Under the pieces are notes generated by a model, which had not been told where the DNA came from, searched no databases, and worked only from the letters and a program-made list of their open reading frames with translations. DNA of 38,690 nucleotides from Actinomycetales bacterium (GTDB lineage: Bacteria > Actinomycetota > Actinomycetes > Nanopelagicales > Nanopelagicaceae). Location of the stretch: contig JAGWYB010000011.1 of assembly GCA_018969585.1 (NCBI GenBank), positions 1 to 38,690 of the forward strand, in the 5' to 3' direction. Position numbers and translations under genes: made by a program. Of the stretch, positions 26,550 to 35,066 are shown piece by piece. Numbering within the stretch: the first letter of the stretch is position 1; each line of letters starts with the position of its first letter.

Positions 26550-26908
26550 TGAGCTAAATCGTTACGGAGTTTGTTGGTACCGCGGAGGTAGACATGAACC
26601 ATCTGCTTCTGGCTTCTAGTCGTTCGGCAATGGATTAACGTCCTGATAACTCGCTGCATACCTCCGGGTACTGCAATCTCAACAGCGCAGAGAAGTGGAA
26701 CATCTCCTAGCCCCATCGCTCTCGCTGATGCCGCCGGGAAGTCCGAGACGAGATCCTGAGTAGCTGTAAAAATGACGGAGATTAGATCTTGACTCTGTAG
26801 CGCATTCGCTCGGAGGATTTCAGCCATCAACTCGACGACGGCTTCCCTCATCATCTCTGGGTTGTCTTCCGCAATCTGGGTGGCGCCTCGAATCGCCTGA
26901 ATTTCCAT
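26546..26908 (-). CDS. aroH: chorismate mutase, AroH type
   Basis: AroH rearranges chorismate to prephenate. This is the trimeric Bacillus AroH fold, not the helical AroQ type: 120 residues with AIRGATQIAEDNPEMM carrying the active-site R7-equivalent, DLISVIFTATQDL, FPAASARAMGLGDVPL with a second arginine, and CRTTRSQKQMVHVYLRGT at the end. Product flows to TyrA, encoded directly downstream. The ATG has a leaderless -10 box and no Shine-Dalgarno, so the aroH-tyrA-cmk-der transcript probably begins here, after the AT-rich gap. Confidence 0.93.
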   Translation of the reverse strand: MEIQAIRGATQIAEDNPEMMREAVVELMAEILRANALQSQDLISVIFTATQDLVSDFPAASARAMGLGDVPLLCAVEIAVPGGMQRVIRTLIHCRTTRSQKQMVHVYLRGTNKLRNDLAQ

Positions 26909-26914
26909 GTATCA

Positions 26915-26920
26915 AGTTTA
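26915..26920 (-). promoter_or_regulatory. -10 box for leaderless aroH transcription
   Basis: On the minus strand TAAACT, six bases (TGATAC), then the ATG of aroH. The hexamer is the same as at metH. The box upstream lacks a recognisable -35. Confidence 0.52.
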
Positions 26921-27192
26921 CGCAGGAGGAACGATTTCTCGGGGAAGCCACTTAAACATTTGATTATTTATAGATAAAAAGTTTTATATACATGCAATTC
27001 TCCATCGATTTTGAATGTCGACTTTTTCATAGATCGGGTTTATCCCAGCAAATGTCGACAAAACGCTTTTTCATCTGATTTTTGCGCACAAAATTATCGA
27101 TAAACCGGTATTTCAGTAACCACATGATTATCAATTTATGGATTTATTGTTATTGCTTTAATATGTATAAACATATTTATAGATATATCAAT
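26921..27192. other. AT-rich gene-free gap between rluB and aroH
   Basis: This is the longest spacer in the window. From about 26955 on it is strikingly AT-rich compared with its neighbours. It holds short inverted repeats, notably AATATGT-ATAA-ACATATT at 27160-27177 and several copies of TTTAT(A/C)GAT-like words, plus a direct repeat described separately. Only tiny open frames occur (32 and 20 codons on the minus strand, both lysine-rich, with no recognisable start signals). No tRNA, strong terminator or riboswitch fold is apparent. It could be a decayed gene, a structural or protein-binding element, or an extended control region for aroH. Confidence 0.6.
27014..27073. repeat. imperfect direct repeat in the AT-rich gap
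   Basis: The 17-base AATGTCGACTTTTTCAT at 27014-27030 recurs at 27051-27073 as AATGTCGAC followed by seven extra bases and then TTTTTCAT. Each copy contains the palindrome GTCGAC. The origin is unknown. Confidence 0.55.
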
Positions 27193-27882
27193 TTATAGTT
27201 TTAACGTTTCGACGTCAGATAGATATCTCCACTTACCGGCTTTTAACTCGCCTAGCTTGATTGAACCTATCTCGGTTCTTATAAGCGCTAAAACCTCAAT
27301 ACCTAGCGCTTCCATCATTTTCCGAATAATCTGATTGCGCCCTTCATGAATCGCGATCTCGACACCTTCCGGTATCCGCTTGGCTGAAATAGCTCGCGCT
27401 ACTCCATTCTCTATCTTTACACCCGCTTTGAGTTGGTCAATTTCACGCGCGCTCAAGGCTCGGTCTGTAGCAACTCGATACTTCTTAACAAGACCAAATT
27501 TGGGGTGAGCTATCTTTTGCGCCCAATCACCGTCGTTGGTTAAGAGAATCAAGCCCTCGCTCTCTTTATCCAGCCTGCCAACGTGAAAAAGTCGCTCACT
27601 CCAGTCGGAAAAAAATGACGAAAGTGAGCTTCGACCGGAGGGGTCTGACATGGTAGACAGAACGCCTCTAGGTTTATAAAACGCTATATAAGTCTTGGTG
27701 TTTTTTGGTTTGATTGCCTTACCATCAAGTGCAACTCGAGCGTTTTCCGGATTAATTTTGGTTCCAAGCTTCGTTACAATTTTTCCGTTTACTGAAACTC
27801 TTCCGCTTACAATCAATTCTTCGCAAGCTCTTCGGCTGGCAACGCCGGCATCAGCTAAGTATTTCTGGAGGCGGATTTCCAC
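27193..27882 (-). CDS. rluB: 23S rRNA pseudouridine synthase RluB-like
   Basis: A 229-residue pseudouridine synthase of the RsuA/RluB family, which modifies 23S rRNA near the peptidyl-transferase region. An N-terminal S4 RNA-binding domain (RLQKYLADAGVASRRACEEL) precedes the catalytic domain with D105 in GRLDKESEGLILLTNDGDW; EGRNQIIRKMMEALG is also typical. The GTG start lies 18 bases after the scpB stop. The scpA-scpB-rluB-cmk-der order is widespread in actinobacteria, but here the AT-rich gap and aroH-tyrA sit between rluB and cmk-der. Confidence 0.92.
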   Translation of the reverse strand: MEIRLQKYLADAGVASRRACEELIVSGRVSVNGKIVTKLGTKINPENARVALDGKAIKPKNTKTYIAFYKPRGVLSTMSDPSGRSSLSSFFSDWSERLFHVGRLDKESEGLILLTNDGDWAQKIAHPKFGLVKKYRVATDRALSAREIDQLKAGVKIENGVARAISAKRIPEGVEIAIHEGRNQIIRKMMEALGIEVLALIRTEIGSIKLGELKAGKWRYLSDVETLKL

Positions 27883-27900
27883 TCCCCCACAGTAGTTGGA

Positions 27901-28467
27901 TTATTCGGTCAGCGAAGCGATGATCTCATCCAGGCCCTCGATATCGGGCAAGAATGGGGCAAGTGCGGGAAGATCAGAGACAGAATTTAAACCAATCCGC
28001 TCGAGAAAATAGTTTGTAGTTCGGTAAAGGAGTGCACCGGTTTCATGCTCAACGCCGCATTCTTCAACCAATCCGCGATTGACTAGGGTCTTCATAACCG
28101 CCTCGACATTCACGCCTCGAATAGCTGAGACCCTGGCTCTAGAAATCGGCTGGCGGTATGCAATTACAGCTAGAGTTTCAAGCGCTGCTTGGGTCAACTT
28201 CGCCTGTTGGCCATCAAGAACGAATTTTTCAACGAGCGGAGCTAAATCTGGATGGCTGTAGAAACGCCAACCCCCAGAAACCTGCTTGAGCGTAAATCCT
28301 CTGTCCTGGTTCTCATATTCTTCAGATAATTGGCTTAGCGCTGCTGTGATCTCTTCGGTGGGTCTCTCAATAATCTGGGCCAAGACAACCTCCGATAGAG
28401 GTTCTTCAACCACCATGAGAATCGCTTCGATTGAGCGTTCCAACTCACGATTATTCATCGCCACCAT
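27901..28467 (-). CDS. scpB: segregation and condensation protein ScpB
   Basis: ScpB (188 residues) is the winged-helix kite subunit that, with ScpA, bridges SMC heads for chromosome compaction and segregation. It shows the typical ELERSIEAILMVVEEPLS start and the conserved LTQAALETLAVIAYRQPISRARV and GVNVEAVMKTLVNRGLVEECG segments. The ATG at 28467 overlaps scpA by 17 bases; an ATG three codons further on (28458) is equally possible. An acidic C-terminal tail follows. Confidence 0.94.
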   Translation of the reverse strand: MVAMNNRELERSIEAILMVVEEPLSEVVLAQIIERPTEEITAALSQLSEEYENQDRGFTLKQVSGGWRFYSHPDLAPLVEKFVLDGQQAKLTQAALETLAVIAYRQPISRARVSAIRGVNVEAVMKTLVNRGLVEECGVEHETGALLYRTTNYFLERIGLNSVSDLPALAPFLPDIEGLDEIIASLTE

Positions 28468-29368
28468 TTTCCGTTCTTACCGCGCTGTCGTCTCCAAGGC
28501 TATCTGCTTCGGGGTTTGGCAAACGATCAAACTCATCACTTACCGATACTGCCCCAGAATCCGATCCAGTCCACGTGATCTGCAATTCCCCAAGCGCTAG
28601 GACTTGCTCAAATCGCACCTGACCGTCTTTGTATAGCTCCAGAAGAGCCAAAAATCGGGCAACGACAATCAAGGTGTTTTCGGCGTCGGAAACTAAAGCT
28701 CGAAAAGTAAGGCTCTTCTGTCGACGGAGAGCGGAAACCACTAAATGCGCCTCTGCGGCAACGCTAACCATCGCCTGGTGTAAATGTTCGGTTGAGAGTT
28801 TAGGGGCAACTTTAGGGGTAAGCACCCGGTTAGCTACTGCGGCAAATCGTTCCGGAGTAACTCCAATAAGAACTTCCGGCAACAGCGCAGCGAGATGAGG
28901 CTCTAGCGATACCGATCTGGCAAAAGTTTTCTCCTGAATCTCGATTCGATCTGAGATTATCCGCGCAATCTCCTTAAATGCTCGATATTGAAGCAATCTG
29001 GCAAATAACAGATCCCGAGCTTCGAGAAGCGCGAGGTCGGCTTCATCATCCACCTCACCACTCGGAAGAAGACGCGCTGCCTTGAGATCGAGCAACGTGG
29101 CCGCAACTACTAAGAATTCCGTCGCTTGGTCGAGCCGCCAACCTTCTTCGGTGGCTTCCAGAGCGCGAATATGGGAAATGAATTCATCAGTTACGGTTGC
29201 CAGCGCAACTTCAGTAATTTCCAATTTATGGCGCGAAATAAGCTGTAGCAGTAGATCGAAAGGTCCATCGAAATTCTCTAGTTTTACGGAAAAACCGGAG
29301 ACGCGGCCTTCGAGTGCAGATTGTGGCAACACTGAACCACTACTTGAGACTTCTGCGCTATCGGACAT
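28451..29368 (-). CDS. scpA: segregation and condensation protein ScpA
   Basis: ScpA (305 residues) is the kleisin of the SMC complex. The N-terminal VKLENFDGPFDLLLQLI is the hallmark SMC-neck binding region, then EITEVALATVTDEFISHIR and the conserved EFLVVAATLLDLKAARLLP. The C-terminal winged helix includes RALVSDAENTLIVVARFLAL. About 45 extra acidic residues lie at the C-terminus. The ATG has a TAGAGT nine bases upstream. It is divergent from parA over 62 bases and overlaps scpB, placing two segregation systems side by side. Confidence 0.94.
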   Translation of the reverse strand: MSDSAEVSSSGSVLPQSALEGRVSGFSVKLENFDGPFDLLLQLISRHKLEITEVALATVTDEFISHIRALEATEEGWRLDQATEFLVVAATLLDLKAARLLPSGEVDDEADLALLEARDLLFARLLQYRAFKEIARIISDRIEIQEKTFARSVSLEPHLAALLPEVLIGVTPERFAAVANRVLTPKVAPKLSTEHLHQAMVSVAAEAHLVVSALRRQKSLTFRALVSDAENTLIVVARFLALLELYKDGQVRFEQVLALGELQITWTGSDSGAVSVSDEFDRLPNPEADSLGDDSAVRTENGGDE

Positions 29369-29418
29369 GATTAGCGAACTCTACGCGTGTCGTTGCTAAG
29401 TTTCCCAATTCCCGTGCG

Positions 29419-29424
29419 TAAAGT
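29419..29424 (+). promoter_or_regulatory. -10 box for leaderless parA transcription
   Basis: TAAAGT, six bases (CGCCGC), then the ATG of parA. It lies in the 62-base spacer shared with the divergent scpA gene. Confidence 0.5.
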
Positions 29425-29430
29425 CGCCGC

Positions 29431-30360
29431 ATGGCAAATAGTGCTTCAGAGATTTCTCGATTGACTGCTAAATCGACATTTACAAAAAGTAAACCAAGTC
29501 GAAACGAAGAAGTTGTCACCACATCTTCTGTGCTGAATCTTCCAACTCCAATTTTCGCGGAACCAAAACCGCTAGAAATTCATGGCGATGCTCGCATCAT
29601 CTCCGTTGTTAATCAAAAGGGTGGTGTTGGAAAAACAACAACCACAATCAACCTTGGAGCGGCGCTGGCCGAATTAGGCAGAAGGGTGCTCTTAGTTGAC
29701 TTTGATCCTCAACATTCCCTCTCAGTCGGCCTAAATGTTTCCACTCGCGAGATCGAAGGTTCGATATACGACTTGATGATGGACGAATCAACGAAGATTG
29801 ATGACTTCTTACTTAAGACCAGCGTTCCTGGAATGGACATGATCCCCGCTCATGAAAACTTGGCTGGCGCTGAAGGCGGTCTGGTTAATGTCATTGCCCG
29901 CGAAAAGGTGCTAAAACGAGTACTGGCCTCAGTCGTTGATTTTTACGATGTAATCCTTATTGATTGCCAACCCTCTCTTGGACTTTTGACTGTTAATGCC
30001 CTGACAGCGTCTCATTACGTCCTCGTGCCACTGGAATGCGAGTACTTTGCGCTGCGTGGTGTCGCACTTCTAGATGACATCATCAAGAAAGTTCAATTGA
30101 ATACCAATCCTGATCTTCAACTACTCGGAATTTTGCCGACCATGTTTGACAGAAAGACGGTGCATAGCCGAGAGGTCTTAGAGAGAATTAATGAAGCTTT
30201 TCCTAAAAAGGTTTGTGACACCACAATAGCTCGAACTGTTCGCTTCCCCGAAACTACTGTTGCTGGAGAGCCAATAACTTCTTACGCGAGCTCTTCCGCT
30301 GGCGCGGCTTCTTATCGAAGACTCGCCCGTGAACTAATTGCAAATGGAGGTATTCGATGA
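29431..30360 (+). CDS. ParA family ATPase
   Basis: A 309-residue P-loop ATPase of the ParA/MinD class (Rv1708-like). About 50 N-terminal disordered residues precede the deviant Walker A KGGVGKTT (63-70), the switch region VDFDPQHSLS and Walker B VILIDCQPSLG. Such proteins position cargo or DNA using a partner that stimulates ATP hydrolysis. It is the second ParA type in actinobacteria, separate from the origin-linked parAB operon. Its stop overlaps the start of the next gene (ATGA). This pair is the only + strand transcription unit right of the putative dif site. Confidence 0.9.
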   Translation: MANSASEISRLTAKSTFTKSKPSRNEEVVTTSSVLNLPTPIFAEPKPLEIHGDARIISVVNQKGGVGKTTTTINLGAALAELGRRVLLVDFDPQHSLSVGLNVSTREIEGSIYDLMMDESTKIDDFLLKTSVPGMDMIPAHENLAGAEGGLVNVIAREKVLKRVLASVVDFYDVILIDCQPSLGLLTVNALTASHYVLVPLECEYFALRGVALLDDIIKKVQLNTNPDLQLLGILPTMFDRKTVHSREVLERINEAFPKKVCDTTIARTVRFPETTVAGEPITSYASSSAGAASYRRLARELIANGGIR

Positions 30361-30773
30361 GTCGCAGAATCAGTCTTCCTGGTGCGGATGAGTTATTCCG
30401 TAAGACCACACTTAGCGCGGTACCAGACACCGTTGAAGAAACAGCGGAGGTTGTTCACACCAACCGTCCAACAACGGCGGTAGCTGCAAAACCTGCACCA
30501 AAAGGCAATGCGGTTCGTCAGACGCCAAGACGGAGATCGACCGGCATAGATCGCGCCCCATCTGGTCGAGAAAGACATGATGAAAAAATTACTGTTTATC
30601 TATCTCCCGATGAGTTATTTGATTTGGAACAAGCTCGCTTACATCTCAGAGGAGATATCGGCTTAGCGGTTGATCGAGGTCGCATTGTGCGAGAAGCGCT
30701 CGCAATTGTTATCGCGGATTTAGAATCGAAAGGCGACCAATCAATTATTGCCCGCCGATTAAAGGGACGGTAA
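30357..30773 (+). CDS. conserved hypothetical protein, possible ribbon-helix-helix partner of ParA
   Basis: A 138-residue protein conserved next to this ParA in actinobacteria (from memory). The first 70 residues are probably disordered and rich in T, P, A and R (TPRRRST). The C-terminus, EKITVYLSPDELFDLEQARL (76-95) followed by RGRIVREALAIVIADLES, reads as a beta strand and two helices, the pattern of ribbon-helix-helix DNA-binding proteins. By analogy with small ParA partners of plasmids it could bind DNA and stimulate ParA. This is inference; no binding site is evident. It converges on xerD with a three-base gap. Confidence 0.75.
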   Translation: MSRRISLPGADELFRKTTLSAVPDTVEETAEVVHTNRPTTAVAAKPAPKGNAVRQTPRRRSTGIDRAPSGRERHDEKITVYLSPDELFDLEQARLHLRGDIGLAVDRGRIVREALAIVIADLESKGDQSIIARRLKGR

Positions 30774-30776
30774 AAC

Positions 30777-31676
30777 CTACTTCGCCCTCGGGTGCGCTGA
30801 TATGTAGCTCTCCCTAATTTTTTCGATCGTAATCATCGTGTAAATCTGGGTCGTTGTAACTGATGAATGCCCTAGTAATTCTTGAACAATGCGAATGTCT
30901 GCTCCTCCATCCAAAAGATGAGTGGCGAATGAATGACGTAATGAATGTGGCGATATGGAGTTAATGCCCGCTCGTTGCGCTGTTTCGCAGACGATCTTCC
31001 AAGCGCTCTGACGACTTAGTCTTCCGCCACGGGAGTTTAAAAAGAGTGCATCAGTTCGATTCCGACTCTTCTCACTCAATGACGGGCGGATTGTTACTAA
31101 GTACTGCTCGAGTTCATGTCGAGCGAGTTTTCCAATTGGTACAACTCTCTCTTTACGGCCTTTACCGTAAAGTTTGACGGTTTGGATGTCTTCGCCATCA
31201 GATTTCAAATCAGTCAGATTTAATGCAATCACTTCACTCACCCGAGCTCCGGTGGCGTAGAGAAGTTCTAAAAGCGCTCTATCTCTTAACCCATGTCCAG
31301 AGTTTGGTGCCGATTCAATTAATTTCGTTACATCTGTTATCGAGAGCGCCTTAGGAAGCCTTCGGGGCAACTTTGCGGGTTTCAAATCGCGAGCCGGATT
31401 CTCAACTCCTGTCTCCTTGGCGTAAAACTTGAAAAAGCTTCGTAGAGTGACAGCTAATCTTGCAGTTGAGGATGGTGACAACTCTCGGCGCCGGCTTTCG
31501 GAGATAAATTTCTCTAAATGCTCGAGTCTCACATTTTCCAAGTTGATAACTTCTCTAGTGAGGAATTGAGAGAAGTTCGACAAGTCTCGGCGATAGGCGG
31601 AAGTCGTATTTAGGCTTAAACCTCGTTCAACTGAGATATGACTAAGGAATTCTTCGAAAAAGCGAACGTTAGCCAC
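30777..31676 (-). CDS. xerD: tyrosine recombinase XerD
   Basis: XerD acts with XerC at dif to resolve chromosome dimers at the septum. This 299-residue protein has an N-terminal SAM-like DNA-binding domain and the full catalytic set: R145 (ATGARVSEV), K172 or nearby ([10 protein letters not shown]), H244 and R247 ([12 protein letters not shown]), H270 ([10 protein letters not shown]) and nucleophile Y279. The GTG start overlaps the pyrG stop by eight bases. The pyrG-xerD link and length point to the housekeeping XerD rather than a phage integrase. A putative dif lies 13.4 kb to the left. Confidence 0.94.
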   Translation of the reverse strand: MANVRFFEEFLSHISVERGLSLNTTSAYRRDLSNFSQFLTREVINLENVRLEHLEKFISESRRRELSPSSTARLAVTLRSFFKFYAKETGVENPARDLKPAKLPRRLPKALSITDVTKLIESAPNSGHGLRDRALLELLYATGARVSEVIALNLTDLKSDGEDIQTVKLYGKGRKERVVPIGKLARHELEQYLVTIRPSLSEKSRNRTDALFLNSRGGRLSRQSAWKIVCETAQRAGINSISPHSLRHSFATHLLDGGADIRIVQELLGHSSVTTTQIYTMITIEKIRESYISAHPRAK

Positions 31677-33300
31677 GATTAATTGCTGCGCGAATTAGAC
31701 CAGCAAAAAGAGGGTGCGGATTTGTTGGTCTGGAGCGAAATTCCGGATGTGCTTGAGTTCCTACATAATATGGATGAATAGATCTAGGAAGTTCAATGAA
31801 TTCAACTAACTTTCCATCGGGTGAGAGTCCACTAAAAATTAAACCGGCCTTGCTAATTGATTCTCTATATTTATTATTTACCTCGTAGCGATGCCTATGG
31901 CGTTCCGAAATTTCATCTGAGCCATATGTTTCCGCAACCAAAGATCCTGACTGCAAAAGGGCTTTGTATAGACCCAAACGCATTGTCCCACCCATGTCGG
32001 CTTCACCAGAAACTATTTTTTCTTGACCTTCCATGGTTGCAATTACTGGATTAACTGAGGTTGGATCAAACTCGGCAGAGTTAGCGTCTTTGATTCCTGC
32101 TAATGACCTAGCAACCTCAATCACCATGCATTGTAAGCCGAGACATAATCCAAGGGTTGGTATTTTATTTTCGCGCGCAAACTTCAGCGCTCCAACTTTG
32201 CCCTCGATTCCACGAACTCCAAATCCACCGGGGACGCAAATAGCGTCTACATCTCCAAGTTGTTCTCTAGCAGCATCCAACTTTTCACACTCATCGCTGA
32301 CTACCCATTTAATTTCAACTTTGGCATCGTTGGCAAATCCGCCAGCTCGAAGCGCTTCCGTCACTGAAAGGTATGCATCAGGTAGATCAACATATTTACC
32401 TACAAGGGCGACTCTTACAGTGTGCTTCGGTTTGTGTACTCGCTCAAGCAGGCGATCCCACTCACCCCATTCGACATCGTGAAAAGGCAGTCCTAAGCGA
32501 CGAACTATGTAAGCATCTAAACCTTCTCTATGAAGAACCTTTGGGATGTCGTAGATCGAAGGCGCGTCGACAGCGGCGACGACTGCCTCTTGATCGACGT
32601 CGCACATGAGTGAAATTTTCTTCTTTACTGCGACTGGGATTTCGCGATCGGATCTAAGAACTACTGCATCAGGCGAAATACCGATGGAACGAAGCGCTTG
32701 CACCGAATGCTGAGTTGGTTTTGTTTTCAGTTCGCCGGAAGGTCCAATGTATGGGACAAGGGAAACATGGAGATAGAAAACATTCTCTCGTCCTACCTCT
32801 TGTCGGATCTGTCTAGCAGCTTCAAGGAACGGCAGGGATTCGATATCACCGACAGTGCCTCCGATCTCGGTTATGACTAGATCAATATCCGGCGCTGCCA
32901 TTGCTCGGATCCGATCTTTAATTTCGTTAGTGATGTGGGGAATTACTTGCACGGTGTCGCCCAAGTACTCGCCCTTTCGTTCTCGGGCGATAACTCTTGA
33001 ATAGACCTGACCAGTAGTCACATTTGCAGAGCCATGAAGGTTTGTGTCAAGAAACCGCTCGTAATGACCTATGTCGAGATCCGTCTCCGCTCCATCATCC
33101 GTGACAAATACCTCACCATGTTGGAAAGGATTCATGGTTCCGGGATCAACATTTATATATGGATCCAACTTCTGCATAGTAACTCGTAAGCCTCGAGCTC
33201 TTAATAGTCGACCTAGGCTGGAAGCGGTAAGACCTTTACCAAGACTTGAGGCGACTCCGCCGGTGACAAAAAGATGCTTCGTCACATGAGGGGCGGTCAT
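31669..33300 (-). CDS. pyrG: CTP synthase
   Basis: PyrG aminates UTP to CTP using glutamine and ATP. The 543-residue protein has the synthase domain with [16 protein letters not shown] at the N-terminus and the glutaminase domain with nucleophile C386 (LGLCLGLQC) and GTQAHPEF near the end, carrying catalytic H and E. The ATG lies 23 bases after recN and has TAAGTT eight bases upstream. XerD overlaps it downstream. The order recN-pyrG-xerD follows mycobacteria, with the intervening small genes removed. Confidence 0.97.
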   Translation of the reverse strand: MTAPHVTKHLFVTGGVASSLGKGLTASSLGRLLRARGLRVTMQKLDPYINVDPGTMNPFQHGEVFVTDDGAETDLDIGHYERFLDTNLHGSANVTTGQVYSRVIARERKGEYLGDTVQVIPHITNEIKDRIRAMAAPDIDLVITEIGGTVGDIESLPFLEAARQIRQEVGRENVFYLHVSLVPYIGPSGELKTKPTQHSVQALRSIGISPDAVVLRSDREIPVAVKKKISLMCDVDQEAVVAAVDAPSIYDIPKVLHREGLDAYIVRRLGLPFHDVEWGEWDRLLERVHKPKHTVRVALVGKYVDLPDAYLSVTEALRAGGFANDAKVEIKWVVSDECEKLDAAREQLGDVDAICVPGGFGVRGIEGKVGALKFARENKIPTLGLCLGLQCMVIEVARSLAGIKDANSAEFDPTSVNPVIATMEGQEKIVSGEADMGGTMRLGLYKALLQSGSLVAETYGSDEISERHRHRYEVNNKYRESISKAGLIFSGLSPDGKLVEFIELPRSIHPYYVGTQAHPEFRSRPTNPHPLFAGLIRAAINRG

Positions 33301-33308
33301 GGAGCACT

Positions 33309-33314
33309 AACTTA
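33309..33314 (-). promoter_or_regulatory. possible -10 box upstream of pyrG
   Basis: On the minus strand TAAGTT lies eight bases before the ATG, which would give a leader of only one or two bases. The spacing is slightly longer than at the other sites, so support is weaker; pyrG may also be read through from recN. Confidence 0.33.
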
Positions 33315-33323
33315 TCATCCAAC

Positions 33324-35066
33324 TTAAGCTTTACCTAAATCTAACAACTCTCGTGCGTGCTCTTGGGCGTGTTCTGAGTCAGATATTCCAGAGAGCATCC
33401 TGGCTATTTCAGATTCTCTCGCTAGTCCAGTTGCTATCGAGATAGAACTCTCACTTATTGAACCAGAAGAATCTTTATTCACTATCAAGTGGCGATCAGC
33501 CCAGATTGCCACTTGCGGCAAATGTGTGACGACAATAACTTGCGAATCTAGCGCTAGTTTCTTTAATCGTTTGCCAACTTCAAGCGCCGCTTTTCCTCCG
33601 ATTCCGGAATCAACTTCATCAAATAAATACGTTCCAAGCGGAGAGTTCCCGGCTGCTACGACTTCAATGGCGAGCATCAACCTAGAGAGCTCTCCCCCGC
33701 TCGCGGCCTTAGAGATCGGCAAAAGTTCACCATTTTGATGGGCGGAGAACTTCATAGAGATTTCATTAATCCCGGTGGCATCAAAATCTTCGTCTTTGGG
33801 ATTATCTTGCGCAGAAACTTCGCAGGCGAAACGAGCGTTTGGCATAGCCAATTCAGCTATTTCTTTATTGACTGCGGTGGTTAGTCGTACGGCTGCTTCA
33901 ACTCTCACATCACTTAAGAATTTCGCTGCTTTAAGAAGCTCTTTACGAGCGTCATTTAATTCGGATTTCAAAGCTGCAACTCTTTCTTCGCCACCACTTA
34001 GATCTGCAATCTCATTTTTTGCTGCTTTTGCGCGTTCTAACGCACGTGGTAGTTGCTCAGCTAAATCTCCGTCACCGCCATATTTTTTAGCAAAATTTCG
34101 GAGTGCGGCCTTTCTAGTCAGTAGGTCATCTAGCGGCGCTAAATCTTCTCCAAAGCTTTCTAGAAGCGTTGCGCTCTCATTGGCTAGATCGCTCAAATCA
34201 AAGAAGGCGCTATCTGCACGCTTTGACTGCTCCAGAAATCTTTCATCTTTAGCCGACAGTGCGTTGAGAGCTTTTCGAGCGCGATCAATCAGTACCAGGG
34301 CCCCTATTTCCTCAGCTGAAAGTGTCGAAACCACTTCGCCTAGATTAATTCTTAATTCCTCAACATTTTCCGAGAGAGCAATTTTTCGTTCTAAATCCTC
34401 AAACTCACCTATTTTGGGTTGAAGTTTTGCAGCATCTTTCAGAAGTTGTTCCAGTTCTTGAATCTTTGAAAATCTGGAGCTCTCGGATTTATTAAGGTCA
34501 AAAAGTCGCCGCCTAATTTCGCGAAAATTCTCGTAAGCAACCTGGTATTTTGAAATGGCATCCAGGGCGCGATCTCCAGAAAAATTGTCTAACAGGTCCC
34601 TTTGGCGCGAACCCTTTGTTAAAGCTAACGCGCCATGCTGACCATGTATCTCGATTAACTCACTGGCAAACGAAGCTAAGGTTGATGAGGTTGTGGGAGC
34701 ACCGGAAAGGCTCGCCTTAGATTTACCCTCTCTAGTTATTGTTCTTGTTAGGATTATTGAATCGTCTTCAATTTCTGGATCGTGCTCAGATAAGAGATTT
34801 TCCAAATTTGTCTTGGGCCGTTCAGGTAAGGCAAAAGTTCCGGCAACGCTAAGTCGTTCGCAACCTAATCGAATTAAATCGCTATCTGTTTTTCCGCCGG
34901 CAATTAGTGATAACGCGGTGACCACCATCGTCTTTCCGGCGCCAGTTTCGCCGGTTAAAACATTTAGGCCCGGAGCAAATTCAATCGCCGCCTCTTCAAT
35001 CACCCCCAAGTTACGTATTGTGAGTTCATTGAGACGTGATCGTCCTGATTTCTTGCTATTTGCCAC
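33324..35066 (-). CDS. recN: DNA repair protein RecN
   Basis: RecN is an SMC-like ATPase acting at double-strand breaks. The protein (580 residues from the chosen start) has the N-terminal half-site LNELTIRNLGVIEEAAIEF with Walker A GETGAGKT, long coiled coils in the middle, the ABC signature ASGGELSRLMLAIEV, and Walker B with YLFDEVDSGIGG. The start is uncertain: GTG at 35066 overlaps the nadK stop by 11 bases, while a TTG at 35078 adds four residues. The tlyA-nadK-recN order is standard for actinobacteria. Confidence 0.95.
   Translation of the reverse strand: MANSKKSGRSRLNELTIRNLGVIEEAAIEFAPGLNVLTGETGAGKTMVVTALSLIAGGKTDSDLIRLGCERLSVAGTFALPERPKTNLENLLSEHDPEIEDDSIILTRTITREGKSKASLSGAPTTSSTLASFASELIEIHGQHGALALTKGSRQRDLLDNFSGDRALDAISKYQVAYENFREIRRRLFDLNKSESSRFSKIQELEQLLKDAAKLQPKIGEFEDLERKIALSENVEELRINLGEVVSTLSAEEIGALVLIDRARKALNALSAKDERFLEQSKRADSAFFDLSDLANESATLLESFGEDLAPLDDLLTRKAALRNFAKKYGGDGDLAEQLPRALERAKAAKNEIADLSGGEERVAALKSELNDARKELLKAAKFLSDVRVEAAVRLTTAVNKEIAELAMPNARFACEVSAQDNPKDEDFDATGINEISMKFSAHQNGELLPISKAASGGELSRLMLAIEVVAAGNSPLGTYLFDEVDSGIGGKAALEVGKRLKKLALDSQVIVVTHLPQVAIWADRHLIVNKDSSGSISESSISIATGLARESEIARMLSGISDSEHAQEHARELLDLGKA

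Noticed and set aside
26909-27192. AT-rich gap as a replication origin
   Set aside because: DnaA-box-like words (for example TTGTCGACA, one mismatch) are few, dnaA and dnaN are absent, and a dif site lies 10 kb away.
26909-27192. T-box or other tRNA-sensing leader for aroH-tyrA
   Set aside because: No T-box sequence or stem I/antiterminator pattern was seen, and a leaderless box sits directly at aroH.
30777-31676. Tyrosine recombinase as a phage or island integrase
   Set aside because: The pyrG overlap, length and conserved order identify housekeeping XerD; no phage genes or attachment repeats are nearby.
32033-32482. 149-codon open frame on + opposite pyrG
   Set aside because: It is antisense to the strongly conserved CTP synthase; its S/T/P-rich composition mirrors the opposite-strand codons.
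33775-34422. 215-codon open frame on + opposite recN
   Set aside because: Low-complexity S/A/R/L composition typical of a shadow of the RecN coiled coil; no family features.
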